From positions 62,001-126,000 of the forward strand of contig JACQZU010000021.1 in NCBI GenBank assembly GCA_016213735.1: 64,000 nt of DNA, written 5' to 3'. The stretch is from Acidobacteriota bacterium. GTDB taxonomy: Bacteria > Acidobacteriota > Holophagae > Holophagales > Holophagaceae. Positions 1 through 8,229 of the stretch are shown here, piece by piece. Under the pieces are notes generated by a model, which saw nothing but the letters and a program-made list of their open reading frames with translations, was not told the DNA's origin and made no database searches. Position 1 is the stretch's first letter, and each line of letters opens with the position of its first letter. The position numbers were made by a program, and so were the translations under genes.

Positions 1-1
1 C

Positions 2-1501
2 ACGCCAATTCTTCTGGAGGAGGCTGCGCTTCATCAACAGCAGGGCGGTCACAAGGATCGGCTAATTCTTGCGGTTTCGCGGTTATGGTCAAATGACCAA
101 ACAAAAGTCCCTATCGATGAATGGAGAAGGACCGCGTTGGTTTATGAAACACCCAAGGCCGAAGGCGAGCGCGCGCGAGATGAAAGCTTGGCAATTCTTC
201 GTAAATGGATGGTTTCTCGTTCCGATGCCATTGTTGTTATTGGCGGAAAATGGTGGCAGGCAGTGAGTGGGCGTTCTGGCGTTCCCTTGGAGCTAGGGCA
301 CGCCATAGAACGAGGACTTCCATGTTTCCTGCTGGGCGGACTCGTTGGGGCTGCTCAGGACTTCGTCAAACAGCATCCCGAAGTACTCGGCCATCTGAAG
401 AACGGACTAAATGAAGAGGCGAACAGAGAGTTTGCTACGCGAGATGATGTCGGAAGTCTCGCTGAGGAAATTTGCACGCAGTTGGAGCGATTACCGCTTG
501 TTCGCGGAAACGCTTCCGAAGGTGTCTCTTTCCGAATTCTCGCCTTGGATGGCGGGGGCCTAAAGGGCGCTTTCACTGCCGCAGCTATCGCCACATGGGA
601 AAAGCACACCGGGCTAAAGGCAGTCGACCACTTCGATCTGATCGCCGGAACTTCAACCGGAGGCATTCTCGCGATAGGTCTGGGATTGGGACTGTCAGGC
701 CAGCAAATGCTAAACTTCTATCGAAATCGGGGTCCGGTGATTTTTCCGATTACCCGCCTCCGAAGCCGATTGCGCCGCAACGTGCAACATATTTTCAGGC
801 CGAAATACGCTCAAGAGGTGTTGCTTCGTGAACTGGAATCTGCTTTCTACGCTGGCAACAAAACCGTCCATTTGAAGCAGTCGCGGTGCCGATTGGTGAT
901 TCCTACCTATCACTCGGTCGCAGGCGCATCCCACCAATTTCGTACCCCTCATCACCCAGATCTCACGGCCGATGCCCAAACGGAAGCCGCCCACGCGGCA
1001 CTTGCTACAGCTGCCGCCCCTACATTCTTCAGTGCCGCTAAGATTGCGAACATGGTCGCCGAAAGCAGCTACTTCGACGGCGGCGTGTGGGCCAACTCTC
1101 CCGGGATGGCAGCAATAATTGAGGCAGTATGCTTTTTGCGAATTCCATTGGAACGCATTGACGTGTTGAGTGTCGGCACCACGGAAGAACCCTTTACGAC
1201 GCGCTGGCAAACACGTTCAGGAATTCTTGGATGGCTCTGGAAGAAGAGGATTATCGAACTCTTGATGAATGTTCAGCAGGAATCTTCGCTTCGTCTTGCC
1301 CGTCATCTGGTGGGCGATCCTAAGTTTCTCCGAGTCAACGCCATGACTGCCCCAGGAAGCTATTCCCTTGATAGTCCGAAGGAGATTGGCGAGCTAGCCG
1401 ATCTCGGTAACCGAGCAGCGCTCGTGCCCGACGTGCTCGGACAGGTCAAATCACGCTTCTTGAACGGAGTTTCAGTTGCGCCATGGGAACGCTTCGGCTG
1501 A
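2..1501 (+). CDS. SLOG-patatin phospholipase, 5' end outside window
   Basis: The frame is open from base 2 without a stop, so the gene starts left of the window; the TTG at 137 is only an internal candidate. The first ~160 visible residues look like a SLOG/LOG-like Rossmann domain: a hydrophobic strand DRLILAVS, then DAIVVIGGKWW, then GVPLELGHAIERG. A patatin domain follows with DGGGLKG (oxyanion hole), GTSTG (nucleophile Ser) and a distal DGG (catalytic Asp); counted from base 137 these are residues 138-144, 171-175 and 314-316. Patatins of this kind hydrolyse membrane lipids, and related SLOG domains (for example in ThsA) bind NAD-derived or other nucleotides. A nucleotide-triggered, membrane-degrading defence effector is inference. 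Base composition is clearly less GC-rich than the neighbours, suggesting transfer. The patatin call is firm; the SLOG call is moderate. Confidence 0.85.
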   Translation, partial: TPILLEEAALHQQQGGHKDRLILAVSRLWSNDQTKVPIDEWRRTALVYETPKAEGERARDESLAILRKWMVSRSDAIVVIGGKWWQAVSGRSGVPLELGHAIERGLPCFLLGGLVGAAQDFVKQHPEVLGHLKNGLNEEANREFATRDDVGSLAEEICTQLERLPLVRGNASEGVSFRILALDGGGLKGAFTAAAIATWEKHTGLKAVDHFDLIAGTSTGGILAIGLGLGLSGQQMLNFYRNRGPVIFPITRLRSRLRRNVQHIFRPKYAQEVLLRELESAFYAGNKTVHLKQSRCRLVIPTYHSVAGASHQFRTPHHPDLTADAQTEAAHAALATAAAPTFFSAAKIANMVAESSYFDGGVWANSPGMAAIIEAVCFLRIPLERIDVLSVGTTEEPFTTRWQTRSGILGWLWKKRIIELLMNVQQESSLRLARHLVGDPKFLRVNAMTAPGSYSLDSPKEIGELADLGNRAALVPDVLGQVKSRFLNGVSVAPWERFG

Positions 1502-1624
1502 CTTGACTAGATGACCGAGGATGGAGCAGTTAATTAACAAAGCCCGCGCCGAGGCATCCCAGCAAGAAGCGGCTGAAAATTGCAGAATGTTCATTTTTGG
1601 ATTGCAGAATTGTCCGAAACACAG

Positions 1625-1675
1625 ACCGGCCAACAAGGCGCTCAACCGGGCGCCTTGTTGGCCGGTTAGCTTTTT
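1625..1675 (+). terminator. Perfect 16-bp hairpin, probable terminator
   Basis: The arms at 1625-1640 and 1651-1666 are perfectly complementary around a 10-base loop, and five T residues follow at 1671-1675. It lies ~125 bases after the patatin stop and before the cupin, so it could end the patatin transcript. The rest of 1502-1752 holds only a weak 59-codon reading frame (1521-1700) that runs through this hairpin and is not called. The motif AACAAGGCGCTCAAC in the left arm and loop is reminiscent of integron attC left ends, but a fully paired stem does not fit a classical attC site. Confidence 0.5.
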
Positions 1676-1720
1676 CGGTAGGCACCATCCTAACCATTAA
1701 CAACACCCCATTAATCAGCC

Positions 1721-1766
1721 CCCCACCCCATGCCCCCCGTCTCCCCCACCCCATGCCCCCCGTCTT
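1721..1766 (+). repeat. 23-bp tandem duplication over the cupin start
   Basis: Two C-rich 23-base units (1721-1743 and 1744-1766) differ at one base. Each contains an ATG (1730 and 1753). Because 23 is not a multiple of three, only the second ATG is in frame with the cupin gene. Confidence 0.85.
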
Positions 1767-2097
1767 CCCCACCCCCGCCAACCACTACGCCTGGGGCCTG
1801 GGCTGCGAGGGGTGGCACCTGCTGCAGGATCCGGCGCTGCACGTGATCCAGGAGCGGGTTCCGCCGGGGCAGTCGGAGCGGCGGCACCGCCACGGGGCGG
1901 CCCAGCAGTTCTTCTTCATCCTCCGGGGCGAGGCGGTGCTGGAGCTGGACGGCGCGGCGCACCGCCTCCAGGCGGGCGAGGGTCTGCACGTGCCCCCCGG
2001 CCGGCCCCACCAGTTCCTCAACCCCACCGACGCCCCGGTGGACTTCCTCGTGATCTCCAGCCCCACCACCCGCGGCGACAGGGAGGACCTGGACTGA
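1753..2097 (+). CDS. Single-domain cupin protein
   Basis: A 114-residue protein with one cupin barrel. The first cupin motif is seen as RRHRHGAAQQFFFILRGEA (two metal-type His) and the second as LHVPPGRPHQFLN. Small stand-alone cupins bind a metal or small ligand and include sugar isomerases, dioxygenases and sensor proteins; nothing here picks the ligand. The start at 1753 is the only ATG near the domain in frame, has no clear ribosome-binding site, and lies in a 23-bp tandem duplication, so the start is uncertain. It converges on purL across a repeat. No operon partner is visible. Confidence 0.75.
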   Translation: MPPVFPTPANHYAWGLGCEGWHLLQDPALHVIQERVPPGQSERRHRHGAAQQFFFILRGEAVLELDGAAHRLQAGEGLHVPPGRPHQFLNPTDAPVDFLVISSPTTRGDREDLD

Positions 2098-2108
2098 GGG
2101 CGCGGGTC

Positions 2109-2215
2109 CGGAATCGGATTCGGATTCGGAATCGGGTTCGGAATCGGAATCGGATTCAGAGTCCGTAACCGAGTCCGAGACCGAGGCCGAAACCGAGTCC
2201 GAGGCCGTGCCTGTG
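2109..2215. repeat. Degenerate hexanucleotide repeat between convergent genes
   Basis: From 2109 to about 2160 the sequence alternates GGAATC and GGATTC units; from about 2161 to 2215 it continues as CCGAGN/CCGTAN-type units. Neighbouring GGAATC and GGATTC units are near-complementary, so the RNA could fold into hairpins and may act as a two-way terminator for the cupin (plus strand) and purL (minus strand). Confidence 0.8.
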
Positions 2216-2222
2216 CCCCGCC

Positions 2223-4514
2223 CTACCCCGCGTGCTCCAGGGCCTCGGGCAGGACGCGGTCGTGGATGGCCTGCAGTTCGGCGACGGGGGCGTCGAGGAG
2301 GGGGCTGCCGTCCACGGCGAGGGTGAAGTGGCGGCCGCCGGTGACGCCGATCTTGGCAAAGGGGACGCGGTGGGCCTCGCAGAGGGCCTGGAGGGCGGAC
2401 TCCCCGGCGGGGCTGAGGCTCACCACCGCGCGGCCGGCGCTCTCGCCGAAGAGCAGGGCGTCCAGGCGCAGGCCGCCCCGGTGCAGCAGGAGCTGGCAGC
2501 CCATGCCGCCCCCGAAGGCGCTTTCCAGCACCGCCACCACGAGACCTCCCTCGCTGCAATCGTGGGCGCTGCGGAAGAGGCCCAGACGAACCCCCTCGCG
2601 CAGGCAGGCCTGGAGACCGTGCTCCTCGTCGAGGCGCAGTTCGGGGCAGGGACCGTACACGGAGCCGGTGCGCAGCTTCAGGTATTCGCTGCCGCCGATC
2701 TCGTTCCGGTTCTCCCCCAGGAGGTAGACGGCGTCGAAGGGGGCGCGGAAACCCGAACCGCAGAAGCGGTTGCCCACCTTCGACAGGGCCGTGGCGTCCG
2801 GGGCGTCCACGTCCACGGGCAGGGCCGCGTCCTCGATGAGGCCCACGGCGGCGATCATGGGGGTGGGGAAGATGCTCACGCCTTCGGTGTCGTTGTAGAG
2901 GCTCACGTTGCCGCTCACCACGGGCACGTCCAGGGCCAGGCAGGCCTGGCGGATGCCGAGGCAGCCCTGCTGGAAGGCCCACATGTTCTCCGGCTTCTCG
3001 GGGTTGCCGTAGTTGAGGCAGTCGGTGAGGCCGATGGGCTCGGCGCCCACGCAGGCCAGGTTCCGGCAGGCCTCGGCCACCGCGTGGGCGGCGCCCCAGA
3101 AGGGGTCCAGGTAGCCGAAGCGGCCGTTGCAGTCGCTGGCCACCGCCACCGCCTTGTCCGTGCCCTTCACCCGGATGAGGCCGGCGTCGCCCTCTCCCTG
3201 GCCCAGCAGGGTGTTGCCCCGCACGGTGCCGTCGTACTGCTCGTAGATCCACCGCTTGCTGGCGACCGTGGGGCAGGCCAGCAGGCGGCGAAGGGTGGCC
3301 TCGGCTTCGGAAGGGGCCAGGTCCGGCGGCAGGGGCCGGCCCTGAACTTCGTCCAGCCAGGCGGGCCGCTCCCGGGGCCGGTCGTACTTGGGGGCGGCGT
3401 CCGCCAGGGGCTGGATGGGCAGGTCGATGACCTTCTCGCCGTGGAAGAGCCCGACGAAGCGGCCGGAGGTGGTGACCTCGCCGATGACCACCGCGTCCAG
3501 GCCCCACTTGTGCAGCACCTTCTGCACGTCGGGCTCGTGGCCGGGCTTCGCCACAAGGAGCATGCGCTCCTGGCTCTCGCTGAGCATGAGCTCGAAGGGG
3601 GTCATGCCTGTCTCGCGCATGGGCACCTGGTCCAGGCGCAGCTCCAGGCCCGTGCCCGCGCGGCTGGCCATCTCGAAGCTGGAGGAAGTGAGCCCCGCCG
3701 CCCCCATGTCCTGGATGCCGATGATCCAGTCGGTCTCGAAGAGTTCCAGGCAGGCCTCCAGCAGCAGCTTCTCGGTGAAGGGGTCCCCCACCTGCACCGT
3801 GGGCCGCTTCTCCTCGCTGCCCTCGCCGAACTCCGCGCTGGCCATGCTGGCGCCGTGGATGCCGTCCCGGCCGGTCTTGCTCCCGATGTACATCACCTTG
3901 TTGCCGGGGCCGGACGCATACCCTCGGAAGATGCGGTCGCTCCTCATCACCCCCAGGGTGAAGGCGTTCACCAGGATGTTGCCGTTGTAGCAGGCGTCGA
4001 AGGCGCAGTCCCCGCCCAGCATGGCGATGCCCATGCAGTTGCCGTAGCCCGCGATTCCGGCGGCCACGCCCTTCACCAGGCCCTTCATGCGCGGGGCGTC
4101 CAGCTCCCCGAAGCGCAGGGAGTTCATGTTCGCCAGGGGCCGGGCGCCCATGGTGAAGACGTCCCGCAGGATGCCGCCCACCCCCGTGGCGGCCCCCTGG
4201 TACGGCTCGATGAAGCTGGGGTGGTTGTGGCTCTCCATCTTGAAGCACACGGCCCAGCCATCGCCGATGTCCACCACCCCGGCGTTCTCCCCGGGACCCT
4301 GGAGCACCCGGGGGCCCTCCGTGGGCAGGTTCTTCAGGTGGATCCGGCTGCTCTTGTACGAGCAGTGCTCGCTCCACATGGCGCTGAAGATCCCCAGCTC
4401 GGGGTAGGTGGGGATGCGGCCGTCCAGGAGGCGCAGCAGGGTCTGCCATTCGTCGGCGGACAGGCCCAGCTCCCGCGCCAGGGCTTCGTTCACGACGGGA
4501 TCGGCGACGGCCAT
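2223..4514 (-). CDS. purL: Phosphoribosylformylglycinamidine synthase, PurL subunit
   Basis: The 763-residue length matches the small, PurS/PurQ-dependent form of FGAM synthase, the ATP-using step of purine synthesis that converts FGAR to FGAM with ammonia from PurQ. Family landmarks include [14 protein letters not shown] near residue 50, the [10 protein letters not shown] motif, the glycine-rich [13 protein letters not shown] stretch, and the central [15 protein letters not shown] segment. ATG at 4514 is preceded by a G-rich ribosome-binding site. No purS or purQ is in the window. It is transcribed in the same direction as the PilZ genes upstream, 24 bases from the stop of the nearest one, so co-transcription is possible. 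Confidence 0.97.
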   Translation of the reverse strand: MAVADPVVNEALARELGLSADEWQTLLRLLDGRIPTYPELGIFSAMWSEHCSYKSSRIHLKNLPTEGPRVLQGPGENAGVVDIGDGWAVCFKMESHNHPSFIEPYQGAATGVGGILRDVFTMGARPLANMNSLRFGELDAPRMKGLVKGVAAGIAGYGNCMGIAMLGGDCAFDACYNGNILVNAFTLGVMRSDRIFRGYASGPGNKVMYIGSKTGRDGIHGASMASAEFGEGSEEKRPTVQVGDPFTEKLLLEACLELFETDWIIGIQDMGAAGLTSSSFEMASRAGTGLELRLDQVPMRETGMTPFELMLSESQERMLLVAKPGHEPDVQKVLHKWGLDAVVIGEVTTSGRFVGLFHGEKVIDLPIQPLADAAPKYDRPRERPAWLDEVQGRPLPPDLAPSEAEATLRRLLACPTVASKRWIYEQYDGTVRGNTLLGQGEGDAGLIRVKGTDKAVAVASDCNGRFGYLDPFWGAAHAVAEACRNLACVGAEPIGLTDCLNYGNPEKPENMWAFQQGCLGIRQACLALDVPVVSGNVSLYNDTEGVSIFPTPMIAAVGLIEDAALPVDVDAPDATALSKVGNRFCGSGFRAPFDAVYLLGENRNEIGGSEYLKLRTGSVYGPCPELRLDEEHGLQACLREGVRLGLFRSAHDCSEGGLVVAVLESAFGGGMGCQLLLHRGGLRLDALLFGESAGRAVVSLSPAGESALQALCEAHRVPFAKIGVTGGRHFTLAVDGSPLLDAPVAELQAIHDRVLPEALEHAG

Positions 4515-4538
4515 GCAGGGCTCCCCCCAGCCCTGAGT

Positions 4539-5657
4539 CTAACCGGGGCGGCCCTCTTCCCCCGCCCGGCGCAGCAGCCCCTCCGCGAGGCGCCGGAAGA
4601 AGACCGCGCGGCCCGGGGACCAATCCAGGTAGCTCGCCTTCAGCTCCGTGGCCAGTTCCTGGCCTCCCTTGGCCCCCGGGGTGCCCAGGAGGACCCGGGC
4701 GGTGCCCTCGGGCAGGGCCTCGACGAGGGACTTCACCAGGAAGCGCTCCTCCAGGTCTCCCCTCGAAAGGTGCAGGATGGCCAGGCGGGGCGGCGTCTCC
4801 AGGGCCTCGAGGAGGGGGGCCAGGGCCGGGGCGCAACGGCGCAGGGGAACGGACTCTCCCAGGGCCGCCCGGAGGGCCGATTCCAGGGGCCCTCCGCGCC
4901 CCACGAGGAGGGCGCCCTCGGGACGGGCCCGGGGGCGCATCCGGGACGCCGCCTCCGCGAGCAGGGCGGCCCGGTTCTCCCAGCGCTGCCGGGCCCCGTC
5001 GGCCTCCGGAAGGAGCCAGGCCTCCAGGTCAGCCCTGGCGCGGCCTTCCGGAGGAGGGTCGAATTGGACCCCCAGGCTGGGCCCGTCCTGGTGGATGGCC
5101 CGCACCCAAAGGTCCATGCGAGGGCCACGGTCCAGGTTGAGGCTCAGGCGAAAGGCGCTGCGCCCCACCAGGGGATCCGCCAGGTTCTCCGCGAGGGAGA
5201 CCCTGGCCCCGCCGAGGGAGAGGTCCTCCACCCGCCCCGGAACGAGCCTCTGGCCGTCGGGATTCAGGGTGACCCGGCACTCCTGGGCGGGATGCACCCG
5301 GAGCCAGCTTCGCCGCTCGTCCGGGGCGAGCTGGGGGGGCGCGGCGATGCGGAGGATCCGGCGGCCCTGCTCCTGGCCGAACCCCAGGAGGCGGGTCTCC
5401 CCCGCCACCATGCCCAGGGCCCAGGGAACGCGAAGGCGGAAGGTCTGGACGCTGAGGGCCTTGAGGGCACCCTCCCCCCCCAGGGCCACGCGAAGGTGCA
5501 GTTCATCTCCCCGCCAGGCCAGCAGATGCGCCGGAAGGGAAAGGTAGGGGGTGGCCAGCAGCACGAAGGCCCGCCGTTCCGAGAGTTCCTCCAGGACCGC
5601 ACCCAGGGCGGCGCCCAGGATCGACTCCCCCGCCGGGGACCCCAGAGGTTCCGTCAC
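4539..5657 (-). CDS. PilZ protein with YcgR-like N-terminus and receiver-like C-terminus (copy 1, divergent)
   Basis: A 372-residue protein in three parts. Residues ~25-105 resemble the N-terminal domain of YcgR-type PilZ proteins (ATPYLSLPAHLLAW...). Residues ~112-225 are a PilZ domain with the c-di-GMP-binding signature RxxxR (R116-R120) and D145LSLGG150. Residues ~260-365 form an alpha/beta segment resembling a receiver but without the normal acidic pocket and phospho-Asp context. No signal peptide or membrane segment is seen. The ATG overlaps the stop of the next upstream paralogue by 4 bases (5654-5657), so the two are translationally coupled. This is the most diverged of the three local copies. 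A c-di-GMP-responsive role, perhaps in motility, is inference. Confidence 0.85.
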   Translation of the reverse strand: MTEPLGSPAGESILGAALGAVLEELSERRAFVLLATPYLSLPAHLLAWRGDELHLRVALGGEGALKALSVQTFRLRVPWALGMVAGETRLLGFGQEQGRRILRIAAPPQLAPDERRSWLRVHPAQECRVTLNPDGQRLVPGRVEDLSLGGARVSLAENLADPLVGRSAFRLSLNLDRGPRMDLWVRAIHQDGPSLGVQFDPPPEGRARADLEAWLLPEADGARQRWENRAALLAEAASRMRPRARPEGALLVGRGGPLESALRAALGESVPLRRCAPALAPLLEALETPPRLAILHLSRGDLEERFLVKSLVEALPEGTARVLLGTPGAKGGQELATELKASYLDWSPGRAVFFRRLAEGLLRRAGEEGRPG

Positions 5658-6784
5658 AGCTCCGCTTCCGACGGGGCCAGGGGGCTCTCTCCGCCTTCAT
5701 GGTGTCGCCGGATGATTCCCTGCACCAGACGCTGGAAGAATGGCGCCCTGTGCGGTCCCCACACGAGGGCACTGGAAGCCTTCCATTCCGAGGCCAGTTC
5801 GAAGAGGACCGCGCCGTCCATGTCCGATCCCAGGAGCAGCACGGGTGCACGGCCCGCCGCGATCTCGGCCAGGGCCTTGGTTCGGCGCCGGTCGTCCAGG
5901 GAGGTGCCCGGCAGGTGGAGGATCACCAGGGCCGGCCGGCTCTGGAGGGCTTCCTTGAGGTTCTGGGCGGTGGGCGCCACCCGAGCCAGGGGGTGCGTGG
6001 TCGGAAGGGCGATGCGGAGCTGGTGCTCCAGACCCTCTCCCGCCGCCACCAGGATGATCCCCCGGGGGGGCAGGGAGAGGCCCGAGGGGCGCCCGGTCTG
6101 CAGGCCCAGCTCCAGGCGCCTCGCCATGCGCTCCCGCTCCTCCTCCCGGCGCTGAAAGACCCAGCGGGAGAGCGGCTCCAACAGGGTCTTGGGCAAGGGC
6201 GGCCGGAACTCCACCCCGAAGGAACGGCCTTTGAGGTGGCGCACCAGGGCGTGGCCGTTGATGATGATCCCCTCCTGGACGGGAATGGTCAGGGCGATTT
6301 CCTGTCCCACGTCCAGACTCTGGCGGGGGATGTCCTCCGAGGCGTGGAGGCGCGCGCCCGTGACGCTGATGTCGGACAGGGAAGCCTGGTACAGGTCCGG
6401 CTTCGGAGTGCTGAAGGTCACTCCGATGCGCCCCACCCGTTCCACGCGGTAGGCCACCCGCTGATCGTTCTCCACCAGGGTCGATGGGATGCTCAGGCGG
6501 AGGGTCCGCCGCTGCCCCAGCAGGCCAAGCCCCTTCATCTCCACGTCGGCCTCGTAGAAACCCAGGCCGTGGGGAAACCGGATCTTGAGGCCCGGGGCCT
6601 TGAGGCCGAAGACCGCGTCGTCCCGGCTCATGGTGGCGAGGGCATGGAGCTCCGATCCCTCCAGCCCCGCGAAGCTGGACTCGAACCGCAGGTAGGGCGT
6701 CACCAGGATCAACATTTCCCGGCGGGCGCAGGCGTCCTGCAGGATCTCCCGCACCTCGCTGGATTTCCGGATGGCGGTGGCCAA
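5654..6784 (-). CDS. PilZ protein with YcgR-like N-terminus and receiver-like C-terminus (copy 2)
   Basis: A 376-residue soluble protein. The N-terminal domain carries LILVTPYLRFESSF near residue 25 and IRFPHGLGFYEADV near 68, both shared with copy 3. The PilZ domain retains R109VAYR113 and D138ISVTG143, the usual c-di-GMP contacts. A charged helix (QRREEERERMARR) links it to a C-terminal Rossmann-like or pseudo-receiver segment (~250-365). It is divergent from copy 3 across 105 bases and overlaps copy 1 by 4 bases. Known PilZ/YcgR proteins couple c-di-GMP to flagellar braking or surface behaviour; the C-terminal partner is unknown. Confidence 0.88.
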   Translation of the reverse strand: MATAIRKSSEVREILQDACARREMLILVTPYLRFESSFAGLEGSELHALATMSRDDAVFGLKAPGLKIRFPHGLGFYEADVEMKGLGLLGQRRTLRLSIPSTLVENDQRVAYRVERVGRIGVTFSTPKPDLYQASLSDISVTGARLHASEDIPRQSLDVGQEIALTIPVQEGIIINGHALVRHLKGRSFGVEFRPPLPKTLLEPLSRWVFQRREEERERMARRLELGLQTGRPSGLSLPPRGIILVAAGEGLEHQLRIALPTTHPLARVAPTAQNLKEALQSRPALVILHLPGTSLDDRRRTKALAEIAAGRAPVLLLGSDMDGAVLFELASEWKASSALVWGPHRAPFFQRLVQGIIRRHHEGGESPLAPSEAEL

Positions 6785-6802
6785 CGGGGACTCCTTCCGA
6801 AC

Positions 6803-6830
6803 TCACACCCCGGGGCCGGGATGCCGATGA
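6803..6830 (+). promoter_or_regulatory. Possible FliA (sigma28)-type promoter before PilZ copy 3
   Basis: GCCGATGA at 6823-6830 resembles the sigma28 -10 element GCCGATAA. A weak TCAC lies 16 bases upstream, where consensus would be TAAA with 15. It is weaker than the similar elements before the two chemoreceptor genes, and GCCGAT can arise by chance in GC-rich DNA. It would give a leader of ~50 bases to the ATG at 6890. Confidence 0.3.
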
Positions 6831-6889
6831 CTGGATCGGTCCAATTCCACCAGAAGTGTAGCCCCAGGCGGGGGAGGTGCCGGAAGCAC

Positions 6890-8011
6890 ATGGCGGGACA
6901 GAGCATTCGGAACCCGGAGGCCGTCCGGGAGGCGCTGGGAAAGGCCAGCGAGCGGGGGGAGCTCCTCATCCTGGTGACGCCCTACCTGCGCTTCGATTCC
7001 ACCTTTCTCCGCCTCGAGGGGGACACCCTCCTGGTGGCCGCCACCATGAGCCGGGAGGACGCCCTCTCGGGGCTGCGGTCTTCCGAACTCTGCTTTCGCT
7101 TCCCCCATGGTTTCACCTTCTACGAGGGGGCCACCCAGCTGCTGGGCCTCGGCATGGTGCGGGGGCGGGCCGCGCTGAAGCTCCGGGTGCCGACCGCCCT
7201 GGAGGAGGACGACCACCGGGGGGCGTACCGGGTGGAACGGGTGGGGCGGGTGCCGGTCACCTTCAGCACCCGGAAATACCAGCTCCTCACCGGCAGCCTG
7301 GTGAACATCAGCACGACCGGGGCCCGCATCCATTCGGGACGGGAGTTCGAGGACCAGGAAGTCCAGGTGGAAGACGGGATCATGGCCACCATTCCTTTGG
7401 AACCCGACATCCAGATCAACGGAAAATGCGTGGTGCGTTACCTCCACGGCCGCAGCATCGGGGTGGAGTTCAAGCCCCGCCTGGAGGGCCCTCTGCTGGA
7501 AAGCCTGAGCCGATGGACCTTCCGCAAGCGGGAGGAGGAGAGGGAGCGGACCCAGCGGTTGCTGGTGGCGGGGGAGGCCCTGGCGGCCGCCCCCGCAGGC
7601 CCCACGGCCGTCCAGCCCGTTGGAGTCCTGCTTGTGTCCAGCAGCCCCCACCTGGAGGACCGCCTCAGGGAGCTGCTGGGGGAGCTCTCCTTCGCGCGGG
7701 TGCCTCCGACGGTCCAGGCCCTCAAGAACCTGGTGCCGGGCAAGGCCATCGTCATCCTCCATGCCCCCGCCCTGGGTCTGGATGACCGGAAGCACCTCCG
7801 CTCGCTGGTGGACGCCCTGGGGGGGCGCTTCCCGATCCTGCTCCTGGGCACGGGCGTCCAGAACGCTTCCCTGGGGACATTCGGCCAGGAGATCAAGGCC
7901 GGGGCCACCTTCCTCCTCGGTGGAAATCCCGGGACGATCTTCCTGCGCCTGGTCCAGGGCATGTTGAAGCGTCATTTCCCGCAGCCCGGGTTGGAATCGG
8001 AGGAGGCCTGA
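6890..8011 (+). CDS. PilZ protein with YcgR-like N-terminus and receiver-like C-terminus (copy 3)
   Basis: A 373-residue protein, closely related to copy 2 over its full length (LLILVTPYLRF, FRFPHGFTFYEG, the ~100-120 PilZ entry, and the charged RKREEERERTQR linker). PilZ signature residues are R110GAYR114 and N139ISTTG144. The C-terminal ~110 residues begin VGVLLVSSSPHLEDRLREL and read like a receiver fold that has lost its phosphorylation site. The ATG at 6890 was chosen because GGGGGAGGTG sits 10 bases upstream and because the start then lines up with copy 2; the open frame continues upstream without homology. It is divergent from the other two copies. Confidence 0.88.
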   Translation: MAGQSIRNPEAVREALGKASERGELLILVTPYLRFDSTFLRLEGDTLLVAATMSREDALSGLRSSELCFRFPHGFTFYEGATQLLGLGMVRGRAALKLRVPTALEEDDHRGAYRVERVGRVPVTFSTRKYQLLTGSLVNISTTGARIHSGREFEDQEVQVEDGIMATIPLEPDIQINGKCVVRYLHGRSIGVEFKPRLEGPLLESLSRWTFRKREEERERTQRLLVAGEALAAAPAGPTAVQPVGVLLVSSSPHLEDRLRELLGELSFARVPPTVQALKNLVPGKAIVILHAPALGLDDRKHLRSLVDALGGRFPILLLGTGVQNASLGTFGQEIKAGATFLLGGNPGTIFLRLVQGMLKRHFPQPGLESEEA

Positions 8012-8217
8012 TCCTGTGCCGGAGCCTTCCCCCGGTCCCCGCCTCCTGGCGGACGACGCCGAGGAGGATGGGGAGGTTTCGATGGGCTGTGGCCGGGATC
8101 ACGCCGGGTCCGATGGAGGGGTGGTGAAGTGTATACCACTAGGCGGGGACATGAATATTCTTTAGCTGTTTCCCGCCGGAGCCCTGGAGGGAGGCCTCGC
8201 TGCTCCATTCGTCCCAG

Positions 8218-8223
8218 TACACT
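8218..8223 (+). promoter_or_regulatory. Candidate -10 element placing transcription start at the radical SAM ATG
   Basis: TACACT lies 7 bases before the ATG at 8230, where a transcription start would coincide with the start codon. No Shine-Dalgarno sequence is visible before this ATG, in contrast to most genes here, and no good -35 is seen. The rest of the 8012-8229 gap shows only the AT-rich patch near 8130-8165 and no gene. Confidence 0.3.
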
Positions 8224-8229
8224 GGCCCC

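Noticed and set aside
1625-1675. An integron attC site after the patatin gene
   Set aside because: The stem is fully paired without the extrahelical bases of attC, and its ends match the core sites only partly; a terminator is simpler.
1711-4836. A 1041-residue reading frame on the minus strand over purL
   Set aside because: It is a Pro/Arg/Gly-rich shadow in another frame of the purL gene and its repeat region; purL itself has clear motifs.
2232-6155. A 1307-residue plus-strand reading frame
   Set aside because: Its composition (Ala, Gly, His, Gln-rich) is typical of an antisense shadow, and it crosses purL and two PilZ genes.
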